DNA from: Thermoleophilaceae bacterium
GTDB lineage: Bacteria > Actinomycetota > Thermoleophilia > Solirubrobacterales > Thermoleophilaceae
Direction of reading: 5' to 3'
Assembly (NCBI GenBank): GCA_030447725.1
Contig: JAUJOQ010000003.1
Coordinates: forward strand, 1-64,000
Length of the DNA: 64,000 bases
The notes under the pieces are model-generated. The model had not been told where the DNA came from. It made no database searches and saw only the letters and a list, made by a program, of their open reading frames with translations. Of this stretch, positions 31,405 through 40,303 are shown in pieces (positions within the stretch are counted from its first letter, which is position 1; every line of letters begins with the position of its first letter). A program made the position numbers and the translations under genes.

Positions 31405-33672
31405 GTGGGATACCAATCCGAGATCCGTGATCGTCGCCGGTGGCCGAGGCGGAGCCGCCGGCTGTGGCGCGCTGTGGTCGTCGTGACGGTTGCGCTCGCT
31501 GCGGCGCCTGAGTCGGGCGCGGCGGGTGAGTATCCGATCAACCTGTGCGCGGCCGACAGTCGGCGCAGCACCGAGGCCTTCACGGGGGACTTCAGTTTGC
31601 GGGGGATGCGCGCGGCGGTGAACTGTCAGGCGACCGACCGGGGGCTGGCCGGGGTGGTGACGGCCAACAGCGCCCGGGGCGGTGAGCCGGTGTCGCGCGG
31701 GCGGGCGGCGGCGTATGTGATCAAGCTGCCGCGGGGGTTGCATTTCGTGCGCGCGCGCTGGGCGGGCGCGGCGCAGCGGCGCGACTGCCGCTATGCGATG
31801 TCGGTGTATGCGATCGGTCCGGGCGGGGCGCGGTCGATCTTCAACAAGCCGGCGAACGTCGACTGCCGGCCCGAGGCGCGCGCGGGGGCGTTTCAGAAGG
31901 TGGTCGACATCGGCGGGACGACGAAGGTGGTGCAGCGCACGATCTGCGTCGGCAAGCCGGGCCGTCCGCGGTGCTCGAACCGGTCGCTGAACGCGCTGCG
32001 CACGTTTCGGATGCGCCTCGCGGTCGCCGAGGACGGCCCCCAGGGCCCGGCGCTGGCCGTTGTGCAGGACAGCCCGTTCGCCCAGGGTCAGTGGGTCGGC
32101 GCGTCCGACCAGCCGGTGACCTACACCGCCCAGGACCTGGCGGGGGTCAAGCAGGTGAGAGCCCTGGTCGGCGGACAGGAGGCCGGCAGGCACGAGCGGG
32201 ACTGTCGCTACAGCGCGCTGGTGCCGTGCCCGAACGGCCCCGGGACGATCACCGTCCGGACAGCGACGCTGGCCGAAGGCACGCAGGAGCTCACGTTGGC
32301 AGGGCTCGACAGCGCCGACAACCTCGGCCACTCGCCGAGCGCCGTGACGGTGCGGGTGGACCGCACCGCCCCCGGTGCGGTCGCGGTCGCGGTGGCAGGC
32401 GGGGAGGGGTGGCGCAACGCAAACAACTTCGATCTCGGCTGGACGAACCCCGACGAGGGCGACCGCGCGCCGATCACCGCGGCCAACTACCGGCTGTGCC
32501 CGGTGTCTGGCGGCGAGTGCGTGCCGGGCAGTCGGGAGGGCCCCGGCATCTCTGGGGTCGCGGGCCTGCGGGTACCGGGCGAGGGGGAGTGGCGGCTGTC
32601 GATGTGGCGCTCGGATGCGGCGGGCAACCAGCAGCCGGCGAACGCGTCGGAGGCGGTGGTGCTGCGCTTTGACGGCTCGCCTCCCGAGCTGGGCTTCGAG
32701 TCGACCTCGGCGGAGGATCCGACGCTGCTGGCGGTTCAGGTCAACGACCGCGTGTCGGGTCTCGCCGGCGGGCAGATCGAGATCAGCCGCGAGGGGTCGG
32801 GCGCCTGGCAACAGCTGGCGACGGCGGTCGAGGCGAAGCGGCTGGTCGCGCGCGTCGACGACGCGAGCCTGCCCGCGGGCACCTACCGGGTGCGCGCGTT
32901 CGCGCACGATCAGGCCAACAACCAGGCGTCGACCGACCGCCGCCTCGACGGCCAGCCGATGACGATCCGGGTGCCGCTGCGAATCGCGACCGCGTTGCGC
33001 GCCGGGGTGGAGCGCAAGCGCTGGGTGAAGAGGCGCGTCAAGCGAGGCGGCAAGCAGCGCATGGTCCGCCGGCGGGTGACCGTGCTGCGCTCCCGGGCGC
33101 GGGTGGCGTTCGGGCGCCGCGTGAATGTCGCCGGGCGGCTGACCAACAGCGACGGCCAGCCGCTCGCGGGGGCCGCGCTGGCGGTCTACTCGCGCACCGA
33201 GATCAGCCCCGAGCAGCTCGTCGGGACCGTGACGACCGGTCCGAGGGGGCGCTGGCGCTACCGGGCGCGCGGCTCGACGACGCGCACGCTGCGGATCGTC
33301 TATCGCGGCACGGCGCAGATCCTGCCCGCCCAGCGCGAGGTGGCGCTGCTGGTTCCGGCCGCGTCGAGCATCCGCGTGACCCCCAGGCGAACGCGCAACG
33401 GGCGCACGGTGCGCTTCCGCGGCCGGCTGCGAGCGCCCGCCGCGGACAAGCTCGTCGAGCTCCAGGCGCGCGTGCGCGGGCGCTGGCGGACCTTCCGCAC
33501 CATGCGCAGCGGCCCCAACGGGGTGTGGAAGGCGCGCTATCGCTTCGAGGCGACGTGTCGGCTGCAGCGCTACCGCTTCCGCGCCCGACTGCCCCGCCAG
33601 GCCGGCTATCCCTACGAGACCGGACACACCAGACGCGTGGCGGTGCTCGTCAGCGGGAACCGCTGCCCATGA
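31405..33672 (+). CDS. Large secreted protein with Ig-like repeats
   Basis: 755 residues from the GTG at 31405, which has GAGAGGAGA upstream; the open frame begins at 31366. A signal peptide is likely (RRLWRAVVVVTVALAAAPESGAAG). The chain is built of beta-sandwich-like segments: TITVRTATLAEGTQELTLAGLDSADN with VRVDRTAPG, then a second LRFDGSPPELGF, and a C-terminal part (about 560-755) of two carboxypeptidase-regulatory/bacterial-Ig-like units (INVAGRL-type strands, TTGPRGRWRYR, FRGRLRAPA). It ends in a very Arg-rich region. Proteins like this are common at the surface of Solirubrobacterales, as I recall them. It is probably an exported cell-wall or matrix protein; no enzyme motif is seen. 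Confidence 0.72.
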   Translation: MGYQSEIRDRRRWPRRSRRLWRAVVVVTVALAAAPESGAAGEYPINLCAADSRRSTEAFTGDFSLRGMRAAVNCQATDRGLAGVVTANSARGGEPVSRGRAAAYVIKLPRGLHFVRARWAGAAQRRDCRYAMSVYAIGPGGARSIFNKPANVDCRPEARAGAFQKVVDIGGTTKVVQRTICVGKPGRPRCSNRSLNALRTFRMRLAVAEDGPQGPALAVVQDSPFAQGQWVGASDQPVTYTAQDLAGVKQVRALVGGQEAGRHERDCRYSALVPCPNGPGTITVRTATLAEGTQELTLAGLDSADNLGHSPSAVTVRVDRTAPGAVAVAVAGGEGWRNANNFDLGWTNPDEGDRAPITAANYRLCPVSGGECVPGSREGPGISGVAGLRVPGEGEWRLSMWRSDAAGNQQPANASEAVVLRFDGSPPELGFESTSAEDPTLLAVQVNDRVSGLAGGQIEISREGSGAWQQLATAVEAKRLVARVDDASLPAGTYRVRAFAHDQANNQASTDRRLDGQPMTIRVPLRIATALRAGVERKRWVKRRVKRGGKQRMVRRRVTVLRSRARVAFGRRVNVAGRLTNSDGQPLAGAALAVYSRTEISPEQLVGTVTTGPRGRWRYRARGSTTRTLRIVYRGTAQILPAQREVALLVPAASSIRVTPRRTRNGRTVRFRGRLRAPAADKLVELQARVRGRWRTFRTMRSGPNGVWKARYRFEATCRLQRYRFRARLPRQAGYPYETGHTRRVAVLVSGNRCP

Positions 33673-33778
33673 GCGCCCTGCGGCGCCGGCCAGCCACGGG
33701 CGTCATCCTGTCCCATGCACAGCCCATCAGCTCGCGCGGCGCCCGCCGGCGGGCGCGCGCGCGGGCAAGGAGGAAGCG

Positions 33779-34360
33779 ATGCTGAGACGGCTGAGGCCGC
33801 ACCTGACCTACGCCAACGTGACCGCGACGCTGGCGCTGTTCATCGCGCTCGGGGGCGGCGCCTACGCCGCGGTGACGATCACCGGCCGCGACGTCAAGGA
33901 CGGTTCGCTGACCGGCCGCGACATCAAGCGCAACTCGATCGGCGGCAAGCGCGTCAAGGAGTCGGCACTCGGGACGGTGCCGCGCGCGGCGACGCTGAAC
34001 GGCGTCACCGCCGCCCGGCTGCTGGTCCGCTGCCCGCGAGCGACGTTCCCGGCGGCCGGCACCTGCATCGAGACGGACACCCGGCCACCGGCCTCCTACG
34101 GCAGCGCCGTGCTCGCGTGCGCGGACGCGGGCGGACAGCGAACGCCCAACCGGCGGCTGCCCACCCACGGTGAGCTGTCTGCCGCCTACGCGCGTGTGGA
34201 CCCGGCGCCCGGCGGTGAGCTGACCGGCCACGTCTACCCGCGCGCCGACGGCAACCAGGACGTGCTGATCGTGACCAGCAAGGGCGGGGCGAGCGCCGCG
34301 ATCACCAACGACGGAGGCAACCCGAGGGCGTTTCGCTGCGCCGCAGACCCACTGAACTAA
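33779..34360 (+). CDS. Exported protein with a short degenerate repeat after the signal
   Basis: 193 residues from ATG with a strong AAGGAGG site. The N-terminus LTYANVTATLALFIALGGGAYAA is the membrane or signal segment of a protein type frequent in Thermoleophilia. Next come alternating short repeats (ITGRDVKDGSLTGRDIK, NSIGGKRVKESAL), probably a small beta-solenoid. The C-terminal domain has three cysteines (VRCPRATFPAAGTCIE, LACADAGG) and a TNDGGNPRAF ending. Function is unknown; context suggests the envelope. Confidence 0.72.
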   Translation: MLRRLRPHLTYANVTATLALFIALGGGAYAAVTITGRDVKDGSLTGRDIKRNSIGGKRVKESALGTVPRAATLNGVTAARLLVRCPRATFPAAGTCIETDTRPPASYGSAVLACADAGGQRTPNRRLPTHGELSAAYARVDPAPGGELTGHVYPRADGNQDVLIVTSKGGASAAITNDGGNPRAFRCAADPLN

Positions 34361-34377
34361 CCGCGAGGAGGACATCG

Positions 34378-35334
34378 ATGGCATCGCTGACCACCCACCT
34401 GCGACAGGCCGGCAGCCACGGCCACCTGCCGTTTCGCGCCGACTGCCCCGGCTGCTGTGAGGAGCGCCTGAGCGGAACGATCGACGACAGGCCGCTGGTC
34501 CCGCGCCGCGCGCAGGCCTCTCTCGCCGCCGCGCTGCTGGCCTTCAGCGGCATGGCGCCGATCCCGGCGGCGGCCGCGGCGAGCCCGCACCGAGCGCAGG
34601 CGGCCGATGTTCCCGCGGGCGAGGAGGCCGATCCAAACTTCGACCCAGGCGGCAACGACCAGCTCGACGATCCGGTCACCCCGCCGGTCGGCAGCGACCC
34701 CGGCGCGGGCGGCGGCGACGACGACACGGCGGGCGAACCGATCGACACCGAGCCCGCCCAGGACCCCTACCTCGACCAGCTGACCGAGGAGCCGGTCGAA
34801 GCCGACGGCGGTCTCGGTCCCGACACGCCCGCCGGGGGACCGCCGCCCGCCCCCGCGAGCCCGCCACCGATCGCCCCACCGGCACCGGTTCCCCCGCGAG
34901 AGAGGCCAGTCCCCGAACCGGCACCGAACCCAACTCCAAATCAGTTCAGGGAGGACTCCAAGCGAGCCGACGATCGACCAGGCCGCCGAGACCGGAGCGG
35001 GAAACGCCGTAGCACGACACAGGTGGCGCCACCACCTGACCCAACCACGGCGCCACTGCCCGTGTCGGCACCGCCCGCCGGAGAGAGCTCAGCTGCCAAC
35101 GCCTCACAAGCGCAGCCGCGACCGGTGCGGCAACGCGACGCGGCCGACAGCTCGGTGCACGTGGTGCAGCCAGGGGAGTCGTTGTGGTCGATCGCCAGCG
35201 ACCAGCTCGAACCGCGAGCGTCCGTCGCCGCTATCGCGCGCGAGGTCAACCGGCTGTGGAAGCTCAACACGCAGCGCATCGCCACCAATGACCCCGACCT
35301 GCTGATGGTCGGCACCGTGCTGCGCCTGCGGTGA
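34378..35334 (+). CDS. Membrane protein with a cytosolic Cys/His motif and a C-terminal LysM domain
   Basis: 318 residues from ATG with GAGGAGG upstream. The N-terminus holds a possible zinc site (H14, H16, C23-x2-C26, C27). One hydrophobic segment lies at about 46-66. A long acidic then Pro-rich stretch (~75-255) follows, and a LysM domain at 258-318 (VHVVQPGESLWSIASDQL to the stop). LysM domains bind peptidoglycan. If the N-terminus stays inside, the protein would link the wall to a cytosolic metal-binding motif, like the sigma-like protein of the same cassette. It could instead be a plain wall-anchored protein whose first 66 residues are an unusual signal. Confidence 0.75.
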   Translation: MASLTTHLRQAGSHGHLPFRADCPGCCEERLSGTIDDRPLVPRRAQASLAAALLAFSGMAPIPAAAAASPHRAQAADVPAGEEADPNFDPGGNDQLDDPVTPPVGSDPGAGGGDDDTAGEPIDTEPAQDPYLDQLTEEPVEADGGLGPDTPAGGPPPAPASPPPIAPPAPVPPRERPVPEPAPNPTPNQFREDSKRADDRPGRRDRSGKRRSTTQVAPPPDPTTAPLPVSAPPAGESSAANASQAQPRPVRQRDAADSSVHVVQPGESLWSIASDQLEPRASVAAIAREVNRLWKLNTQRIATNDPDLLMVGTVLRLR

Positions 35335-35731
35335 GTAGGGCCGCCCGCGGCGTTATTGCTGTGCGCCGAACTCGATAACGGCTGCGTCGGTGATCACGCT
35401 ACTGCTCTTCGTCGAGCCCCCGAGTGGCGGGGACGCTGCCGCTCTTGCCTCAACGCGGCAGCCGCCCAGCTAGCGTCGGTGGACGGCATCGACGGGAAGT
35501 ATCCAGTTCAACGACCGCGTCGGGTGACCCCGCTTGGATCGGTGTACGTGTGGAGGATGCGGGCATCGTGTCTCACGGCCGAACCTCACAGCCGAACCTT
35601 GCCCGAGGGCTCGGACCGGGATCGCAGGCTGTCGGACGTGATCCAGCTCAACGAAGAGGGTTGCGCTTGGAGATCGTCCTCAGTCACGGAGCAGCTTCAT
35701 CGGTTGCTCCCTTGTCGCGTTGTGCGCGCCC
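35335..35731. other. Intergenic, no gene seen
   Basis: 397 bases between the LysM gene and the convergent methyltransferase gene. Open frames in all six directions are short and lack homology character or ribosome sites. No hairpin terminator stands out. GC content is a little lower than in the flanking genes, consistent with the start of the accessory region. Confidence 0.5.
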
Positions 35732-36751
35732 TCATCGCACCCGCCCTTCCACGATGGAGAACGCCGTCGCCGTGGGGACCGTTCGCACCAAGTCGATGCC
35801 CGTGTCCCCGAGCAGGCTTCGGTACTGTGCCTCGGTGCGCTCGCGGCCGCCCGTGACGGCGAGCATGACCACGTCGAGCGGCTTGGCCCAGTGCGGCTCC
35901 GGCCCTTCGGGCATGACCGTCTCAATGACGAGGACCGCCGCGCCGGGCTCACCAGACTTGGCCACCGCGGCCAGGATTCGCGACGCGTTTTCATCGTCCC
36001 AGTCATGGAGGATGTTCATAAGCAGGTACGCGTCGCAGCTCGGGAGCGGGTCGGTGAAGAAGTCGCCGGCGACGACCTCGAGCCGCGACGACGGCTCGAC
36101 CTCGTTGCCCACGTGTGGAAGCTCGAACAGCACGCCGGTGTGGCCGTGGTGGGCGGCGAGGATCGCTTCGATGAGGTGGGCGTGACCGCCACCGACGTCT
36201 GCGATGCGGCGGTGACGTTCAAAGTCGTAGGCGTTGAGGACCCCGGCGACGTCGGCATGTGCCTTGGCCGTCATCGCCTGTTCGAACACCATCGCCTCTT
36301 CGGAGTGTTCCTGTAGGTATGGCCACAGTCCCTTCGCTGCAACGACCTCGAGGGCGGGCGACCCGGTGCGCACCGAGTGCCCCAGCTCGCCGAACGTGGC
36401 CGAGAACACGGGTAGACCATTGAGGCGCGCGAACGCTCGCATCGACGTCGGGTGGTCGCTGCGCAGCAGTGCTGACGAGCTCGTATGGCGGTATCCGCCG
36501 GTAGCCGGCTCGAAGATCCCGTGTGCCGCCAGCAAGCGAAGTACGCGCCCGAGCGCATCCGCGTCGGCGCCGCAAGCGGCGGCGAGATGCTCGGCTGAGA
36601 CGGGCGCGTCACCAACATGATCCGCCACGCCGAGGTCGGCCACGACGTGCAGGCAGCGGGAAACGACGATGGCCTGCGCCACCTCCCAGATCAGCTCGTG
36701 GGGCGGCGCTTGTGGCGTCCCAGTGCCTTCGGTGATAGTGGCGTCCACCAA
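35732..36751 (-). CDS. SAM-dependent O-methyltransferase (plant-COMT-like family)
   Basis: 339 residues from TTG (or the adjacent GTG) with an excellent AAGGAGGAC site. The N-terminal dimerisation winged helix (AQAIVVSRCLHVVADLGVADHV, LGRVLRLLAAHGIF) is followed by the SAM site D185-VGGGHAH and the catalytic-type HDWDDE at 249-254. This family methylates hydroxyls of small aromatics, polyketides or carotenoid precursors. No biosynthetic partners lie next to it, so the substrate is unknown. It opens the accessory region. Confidence 0.88.
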   Translation of the reverse strand: MVDATITEGTGTPQAPPHELIWEVAQAIVVSRCLHVVADLGVADHVGDAPVSAEHLAAACGADADALGRVLRLLAAHGIFEPATGGYRHTSSSALLRSDHPTSMRAFARLNGLPVFSATFGELGHSVRTGSPALEVVAAKGLWPYLQEHSEEAMVFEQAMTAKAHADVAGVLNAYDFERHRRIADVGGGHAHLIEAILAAHHGHTGVLFELPHVGNEVEPSSRLEVVAGDFFTDPLPSCDAYLLMNILHDWDDENASRILAAVAKSGEPGAAVLVIETVMPEGPEPHWAKPLDVVMLAVTGGRERTEAQYRSLLGDTGIDLVRTVPTATAFSIVEGRVR

Positions 36752-37171
36752 TGTCCTCCTTCGGTAAAAGACCTCTCCGTACCGTACATTCAGCCGCCCT
36801 GGCGCGCTAGCGATAGCCCAACCTTTTCGGCCATGTTGCTGATGCCAAAGTCATCTCAGAAACGACGCGCTACCGCTTCCGCCTGATAGGAGGCGTCTCC
36901 GCCGGAGCGGAAGCGCTCCTCCTTCGGACTCAATTCGGGCGCCTCTGACCGGCAGGGGAAGGTCGCGTCGACGCTCTCGCGTCGGGCGGAAAGGAGTAGC
37001 GCTGGTGGTCTCGGGGCCCGTGACTGGATTCGGCGCGAAGGAGAAGCGACGGCGTGTCAGGGGTCCATTCGCCGCGCAGAGAGAAGCACCCGGAGTTGCT
37101 GCTCCTCCCGCGTCGAAGAGGAAGCAGACTCTAACTTCGCCTGTCAACGCGGCCGCGCGCGCCGGCGGGCG
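36752..37171. other. Intergenic, hairpin but no gene
   Basis: 420 bases upstream of the methyltransferase and downstream of the cupin gene. A stem GGAGCG-GAAG-CGCTCC lies at about 36902-36917. A leftward frame of 98 codons (36851-37147) has no plausible start signal and no family resemblance. Nothing else is supported. Confidence 0.45.
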
Positions 37172-37615
37172 CTAGTTGACGACCTCGAAGTCGTACCGCG
37201 AAGCAACCCGACCGATCGCCTCGGGAGTCAGCGGTCCGCTTCGCGCCGCATCGGCGACGTCGCGCATGTAGTGCTCCCAGCCCGAGGGCGTGTTGAAGTT
37301 CAGCAGGCGAATCAGCCTGTCGCTGTCGTTGCGGAAAGTGTGGACTACACCCGGCGGCACGCAGACAAAGGTGCCTGGGCCAGCCGCCAGCGTCTCGTCG
37401 CCGAGTCGCAGCGTGAGCGTGCCCTCAAGCACGTAGAACATGTCATGTAGTTCGCGGTGGCGGTGCGGCGGCGGCCCGGCGAAGCCAGGCGCCAGGGTAC
37501 TTTCCGCGAGGAAGAACGAGCCGCCGGTGTTCTCGCCGGTCGCCTTGATGGCGATTTGCGCGGGACCCGCATCGTGGCGCTCGCCTTCTCCAGGGCCATG
37601 AACGACAGCGTCCAT
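37172..37615 (-). CDS. Cupin-domain protein
   Basis: 147 residues. It is a single cupin: motif 1 is PPPHRHRELHDMFYVLEGTLTLRLG with His/His/Glu-type ligands, and motif 2 is GTFVCVPPGVVHTFRNDSD. Small cupins of this form bind a divalent metal and act as isomerases, dioxygenases or ligand sensors; nothing here fixes the choice. It ends EVVN. Isolated between non-coding stretches in the accessory region. Confidence 0.82.
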   Translation of the reverse strand: MDAVVHGPGEGERHDAGPAQIAIKATGENTGGSFFLAESTLAPGFAGPPPHRHRELHDMFYVLEGTLTLRLGDETLAAGPGTFVCVPPGVVHTFRNDSDRLIRLLNFNTPSGWEHYMRDVADAARSGPLTPEAIGRVASRYDFEVVN

Positions 37616-37926
37616 AGCGCGCGAGTCTATCCCGGCTTACTCCTCCGGCTACCGCTTCCGGTATGGATACACATCAGCGCGAGCCTTCCTTGCATCTATG
37701 GCGTAAGAGGGGCAGCGTCCCCACGCTCGGCGCACCGACGAAGAGCGGTAGCGCCGACCATCGACGCGAGCCACTATCGAATCCGGCGCAAAGGAGCATC
37801 TGCCGAAGCTCGCTATCCCATCGCGCCGGGAGCAGTCGTTCGCCCGAACGGGCGCTCCCTACTGCTTTCCGCCAAAGCGCAGCTAGTACGAGGCCCCCGG
37901 ACGGTCTCGAGAGTGCCCGGGGTCGT
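37616..37926. other. Intergenic up to the first IS110 element
   Basis: About 310 bases between the cupin start and the IS110 left end. No ribosome site or conserved frame is visible. The promoter of the leftward cupin gene should lie near 37620-37680, but no clear boxes were found. Confidence 0.4.
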
Positions 37927-39467
37927 CGACGGATGAAAGTCAAGTCCTCTTGTCGATCAGCACCTCCTGTGCAAGATTTCGCGTGGGCGTGGTCGACGAC
38001 GAGCTAAAGCGCAGGGTTTGGGACTGATGCCTTGTCGCGCTGCTTGCCGTTAGATCGGCTTTGAGATGCGCGTCCCGGTGTCGCGTCCGCGCCCGCCCTG
38101 CGCTTCGCCACGGACTGCCAGTCGGCGACGGTGCGCTTGTAGGCCTGCTCTCCCTGGCGCGCCAGCTCCTGCTCGGCCCTTCGCATCGCGTCGTTTGTTG
38201 ACCAGACGCCGGGCTCGACCTTCCCTTCGGGGCGCCAGCGCGGAGCTCGAGCCGGCGCAGCTTCTTGCGCGTCAGCGAGGGCTGTGCATAGGCGTAGTCC
38301 TCCTCGCGCGTGAGCAGGCACCAGAAGAGGCACGCGAGTTTGCGCGCACTGGCGACGATTGCCACCTGGTGTCCGCGACGCACGCGGATCCGCTCGTAGA
38401 AGGCGCGTAGCGGACCGGGCTGGCGCACCGCGCTCCAGCTCGCCTCGACGAGCGCGTGGCGCGCGGGGGCAGAGCCCTGCCTCGAGATGTGCCCGTGGCT
38501 CGCAGGAGCTGTGCCCGACTGGCGCACGCGCGGGTCGAGGCCGAGGTAGCCGACGAGCTGGCGCTGGCCTTTGAAGCGGCGGATATCGCCGACCGCCGCC
38601 AAAAACGCCGACGCGCAGATCACGTTGACACCAGGGACGCTCATCAGCCGCCTCACCTCCGCCGAGCGCAGCGCCTCGAGCGCGATCACGCGCTCGACCT
38701 CTACGACCTCCTCGTCGAGGAACTCGATCTGGCGCATGCAGGAATCGAGCGTCTCGCGCTCCTCGACAGGCAGCTCGAGCTCTGAGAGCCACTGCCGCCC
38801 GGCGAGGCCGAACAGGTCGCTGAGCTTTGGGCGGGTCACGAGGCGCCGGATCAGGCATGCGTGGATCTCGTTCTTCGCCCGCGTGCGTGCCCGCACGAGG
38901 TGTGAGCGCCGCGCGAGGCGCCGGCGCAGCGCACGGGTCGACTCGTCTGGCATCCACAGCGAATCGAGCGAGCCCGAGGCGAGCAGCTTCGCGAGCGCGC
39001 GTGCGTCGAGGCGGTCTGTCTTCGCCCTCGCCTGCCTGATACCGGTGTCGCTCGGGCTCACGACCAACACTCGCTCGACATGCGGCTCGATCAACCGCGC
39101 GATCTCCCACGCGTTGCCCGTCACCTCGAGCGCGACACGGTCATCGGGACCGAGACTCCCGGCGAACAGCTCAAGCGCCGCCGGCGTCGTCTCGATCCGC
39201 CCCGCTGACGTGACCTCGCCGTGCTCGACGACCGCAACCTCGCAGAAGTCGCGGTGAACGTCCAACCCGATTGCTCTCACCTGATCCTCCTTGGTCTCAC
39301 AACAGAACACGAGAGAACCGGTGGGCAAACGACAACGACGGATTCGTGCTCTCAGCACACCCGGGTAAGTCGCAGGGGCGGCCACCGAAAAGTCGGGCTC
39401 GAAGCCCATCGACGAATACCGGCCTGCCCAGCCTGCGTTCTCCCAGAAGGCCCCTGTCCCAGTCAGC
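37927..39467 (-). mobile_element. IS110-family element, copy 1 (inactive)
   Basis: The limits come from alignment by eye with the second IS110 element: both start with CGACGGATGAAAGTCAAGTC on the left and end with CCCCTGTCCCAGTCAGC on the right. The element is about 1.54 kb and carries one leftward transposase, which is frameshifted. IS110 elements lack clear terminal inverted repeats, and none is seen. The flanking non-coding ends (for example GCAGGGGCGGCCAC) are shared with copy 2. Confidence 0.8.
38004..39280 (-). pseudogene. IS110 transposase, frameshifted
   Basis: It starts at GTG 39280 (VRAIGLDVHRDFCEVAV). The DEDD/RuvC-like N-terminal domain and the transposase-20 domain (RLMSVPGVNVICASAFLAAVGDI, GYLGLDPRVRQSG) are intact. 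Near 38228 one base is missing from a GGG run, so the frame slips from GAPKG to its tail EPGVWSTNDAMRRAE, which ends at 38004. The intact copy at 41805 keeps one frame through the same point. A single slip could be a sequencing error, but as written the product lacks the last ~75 residues. Confidence 0.85.
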
Positions 39468-39572
39468 GGAACCTAGGTCCGGACCCGGACATCAGCCTTC
39501 GAGTCGCATTCTCATGCCCCGAAAAGGAGGAGCGCGGGAATCGCGATCATGTCGCCGGTTAGGCTCCGCTCC

Positions 39573-39914
39573 ATGGAGACCATCTGTGGGGCAACCTTCG
39601 TCTTCGACCACGACGGGGAGCCCGATCTGATCGGCAATGACCTCACGAGCGGGGCCTACCGAGTGATGGTGGGTCGAGCCCCGGCTGGCCAAGGCCCACC
39701 GATGCACATCCCATCCGCACACGGACGAGGGGTTCTACATCGGTGAGGCGAGATGACTTTCATCTTCCGAGACCGCGAGGTCGTGGCGGGCCCGGGCAGC
39801 TTCGTCTTCGTGCCGCGAGGCGTCGAACACACCGCGCACATCACGGAATCGTTGCGAGGCCTGCTCATCTACTCGCCCGGCGACGCCGACCACACCACCC
39901 AGCCGGTGGAATAG
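39573..39914 (+). pseudogene. Cupin remnant with two frameshifts
   Basis: Three frames join to make one cupin: METICGATFVFDHDGEPD and MVGRAPAGQGPPMHI, then HPHTDEGFYIGE, then MTFIFRDREVVAGPG and FVFVPRGVEHTAH. The first shift is near 39710 and the second near 39752, each one or two bases. The rebuilt protein of about 114 residues would have both cupin motifs. As written no frame spans it. It lies just right of IS110 copy 1. Confidence 0.75.
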
Positions 39915-40303
39915 TCGTGGCGGTAGCTCATCAGCCCTCGCGCAGCGCCGGGCAGAGTGCTGCTCTTGTGTGCAATAGGAGTAGCGAACCGGCCGCCTGC
40001 AACGACGACTCCTTCCGGCGCGGAGGAGTAACGAGGCCGCCGACTTCTCCTCGGCGCCGAGGGCGATAGCCAGGACCTTCGGCGATGGCCCTACTCCTTT
40101 CACGGCGAAAGCGGAAGCGAGCGCCTCGCGACCGTCCACCGGCATTCCGTGTGCCAAATCGCGGCCCAGGCTGTCGCGCTAGATCCTCCGCGGTGTCAGA
40201 TCGCCGCACATCGCACGACTCGTCTCTCGTGTCAACGGTCTGCCGCCGATACGTCTCGTAGCGCGAAGCTCTGCGCGCCTCCGACTGATGGACTTCACTT
40301 GAT
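39915..40303. other. Intergenic, no gene seen
   Basis: 389 bases between the cupin remnant and the 40304 gene. Around 40105 an AAAGCGGAAGCG string occurs that reappears inverted near 41717, beyond the 40304 gene and just before IS110 copy 2. No reading frame has a start signal or family resemblance. Confidence 0.4.

Noticed and set aside
31123..33627. Leftward 834-codon open frame
   Set aside because: Antisense of the sigma fusion tail and the Ig-like gene, both of which have good ribosome sites and sensible domains.
36851..37147. 98-codon leftward open frame
   Set aside because: No ribosome site, no family resemblance, and composition like the surrounding non-coding DNA.
36869..37664. GCTACCGCTTCCG near both ends of the cupin region as element boundaries
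   Set aside because: A 13-base match in GC-rich DNA, also partly present inside the Ig-like gene at 33.5 kb; no transposase or inverted ends support it.
39573..39914. In-frame TGA in the cupin remnant as a possible selenocysteine codon
   Set aside because: The family has no Cys/Sec there, and the TGA appears only because of a frame slip; the sel genes nearby are coincidental.
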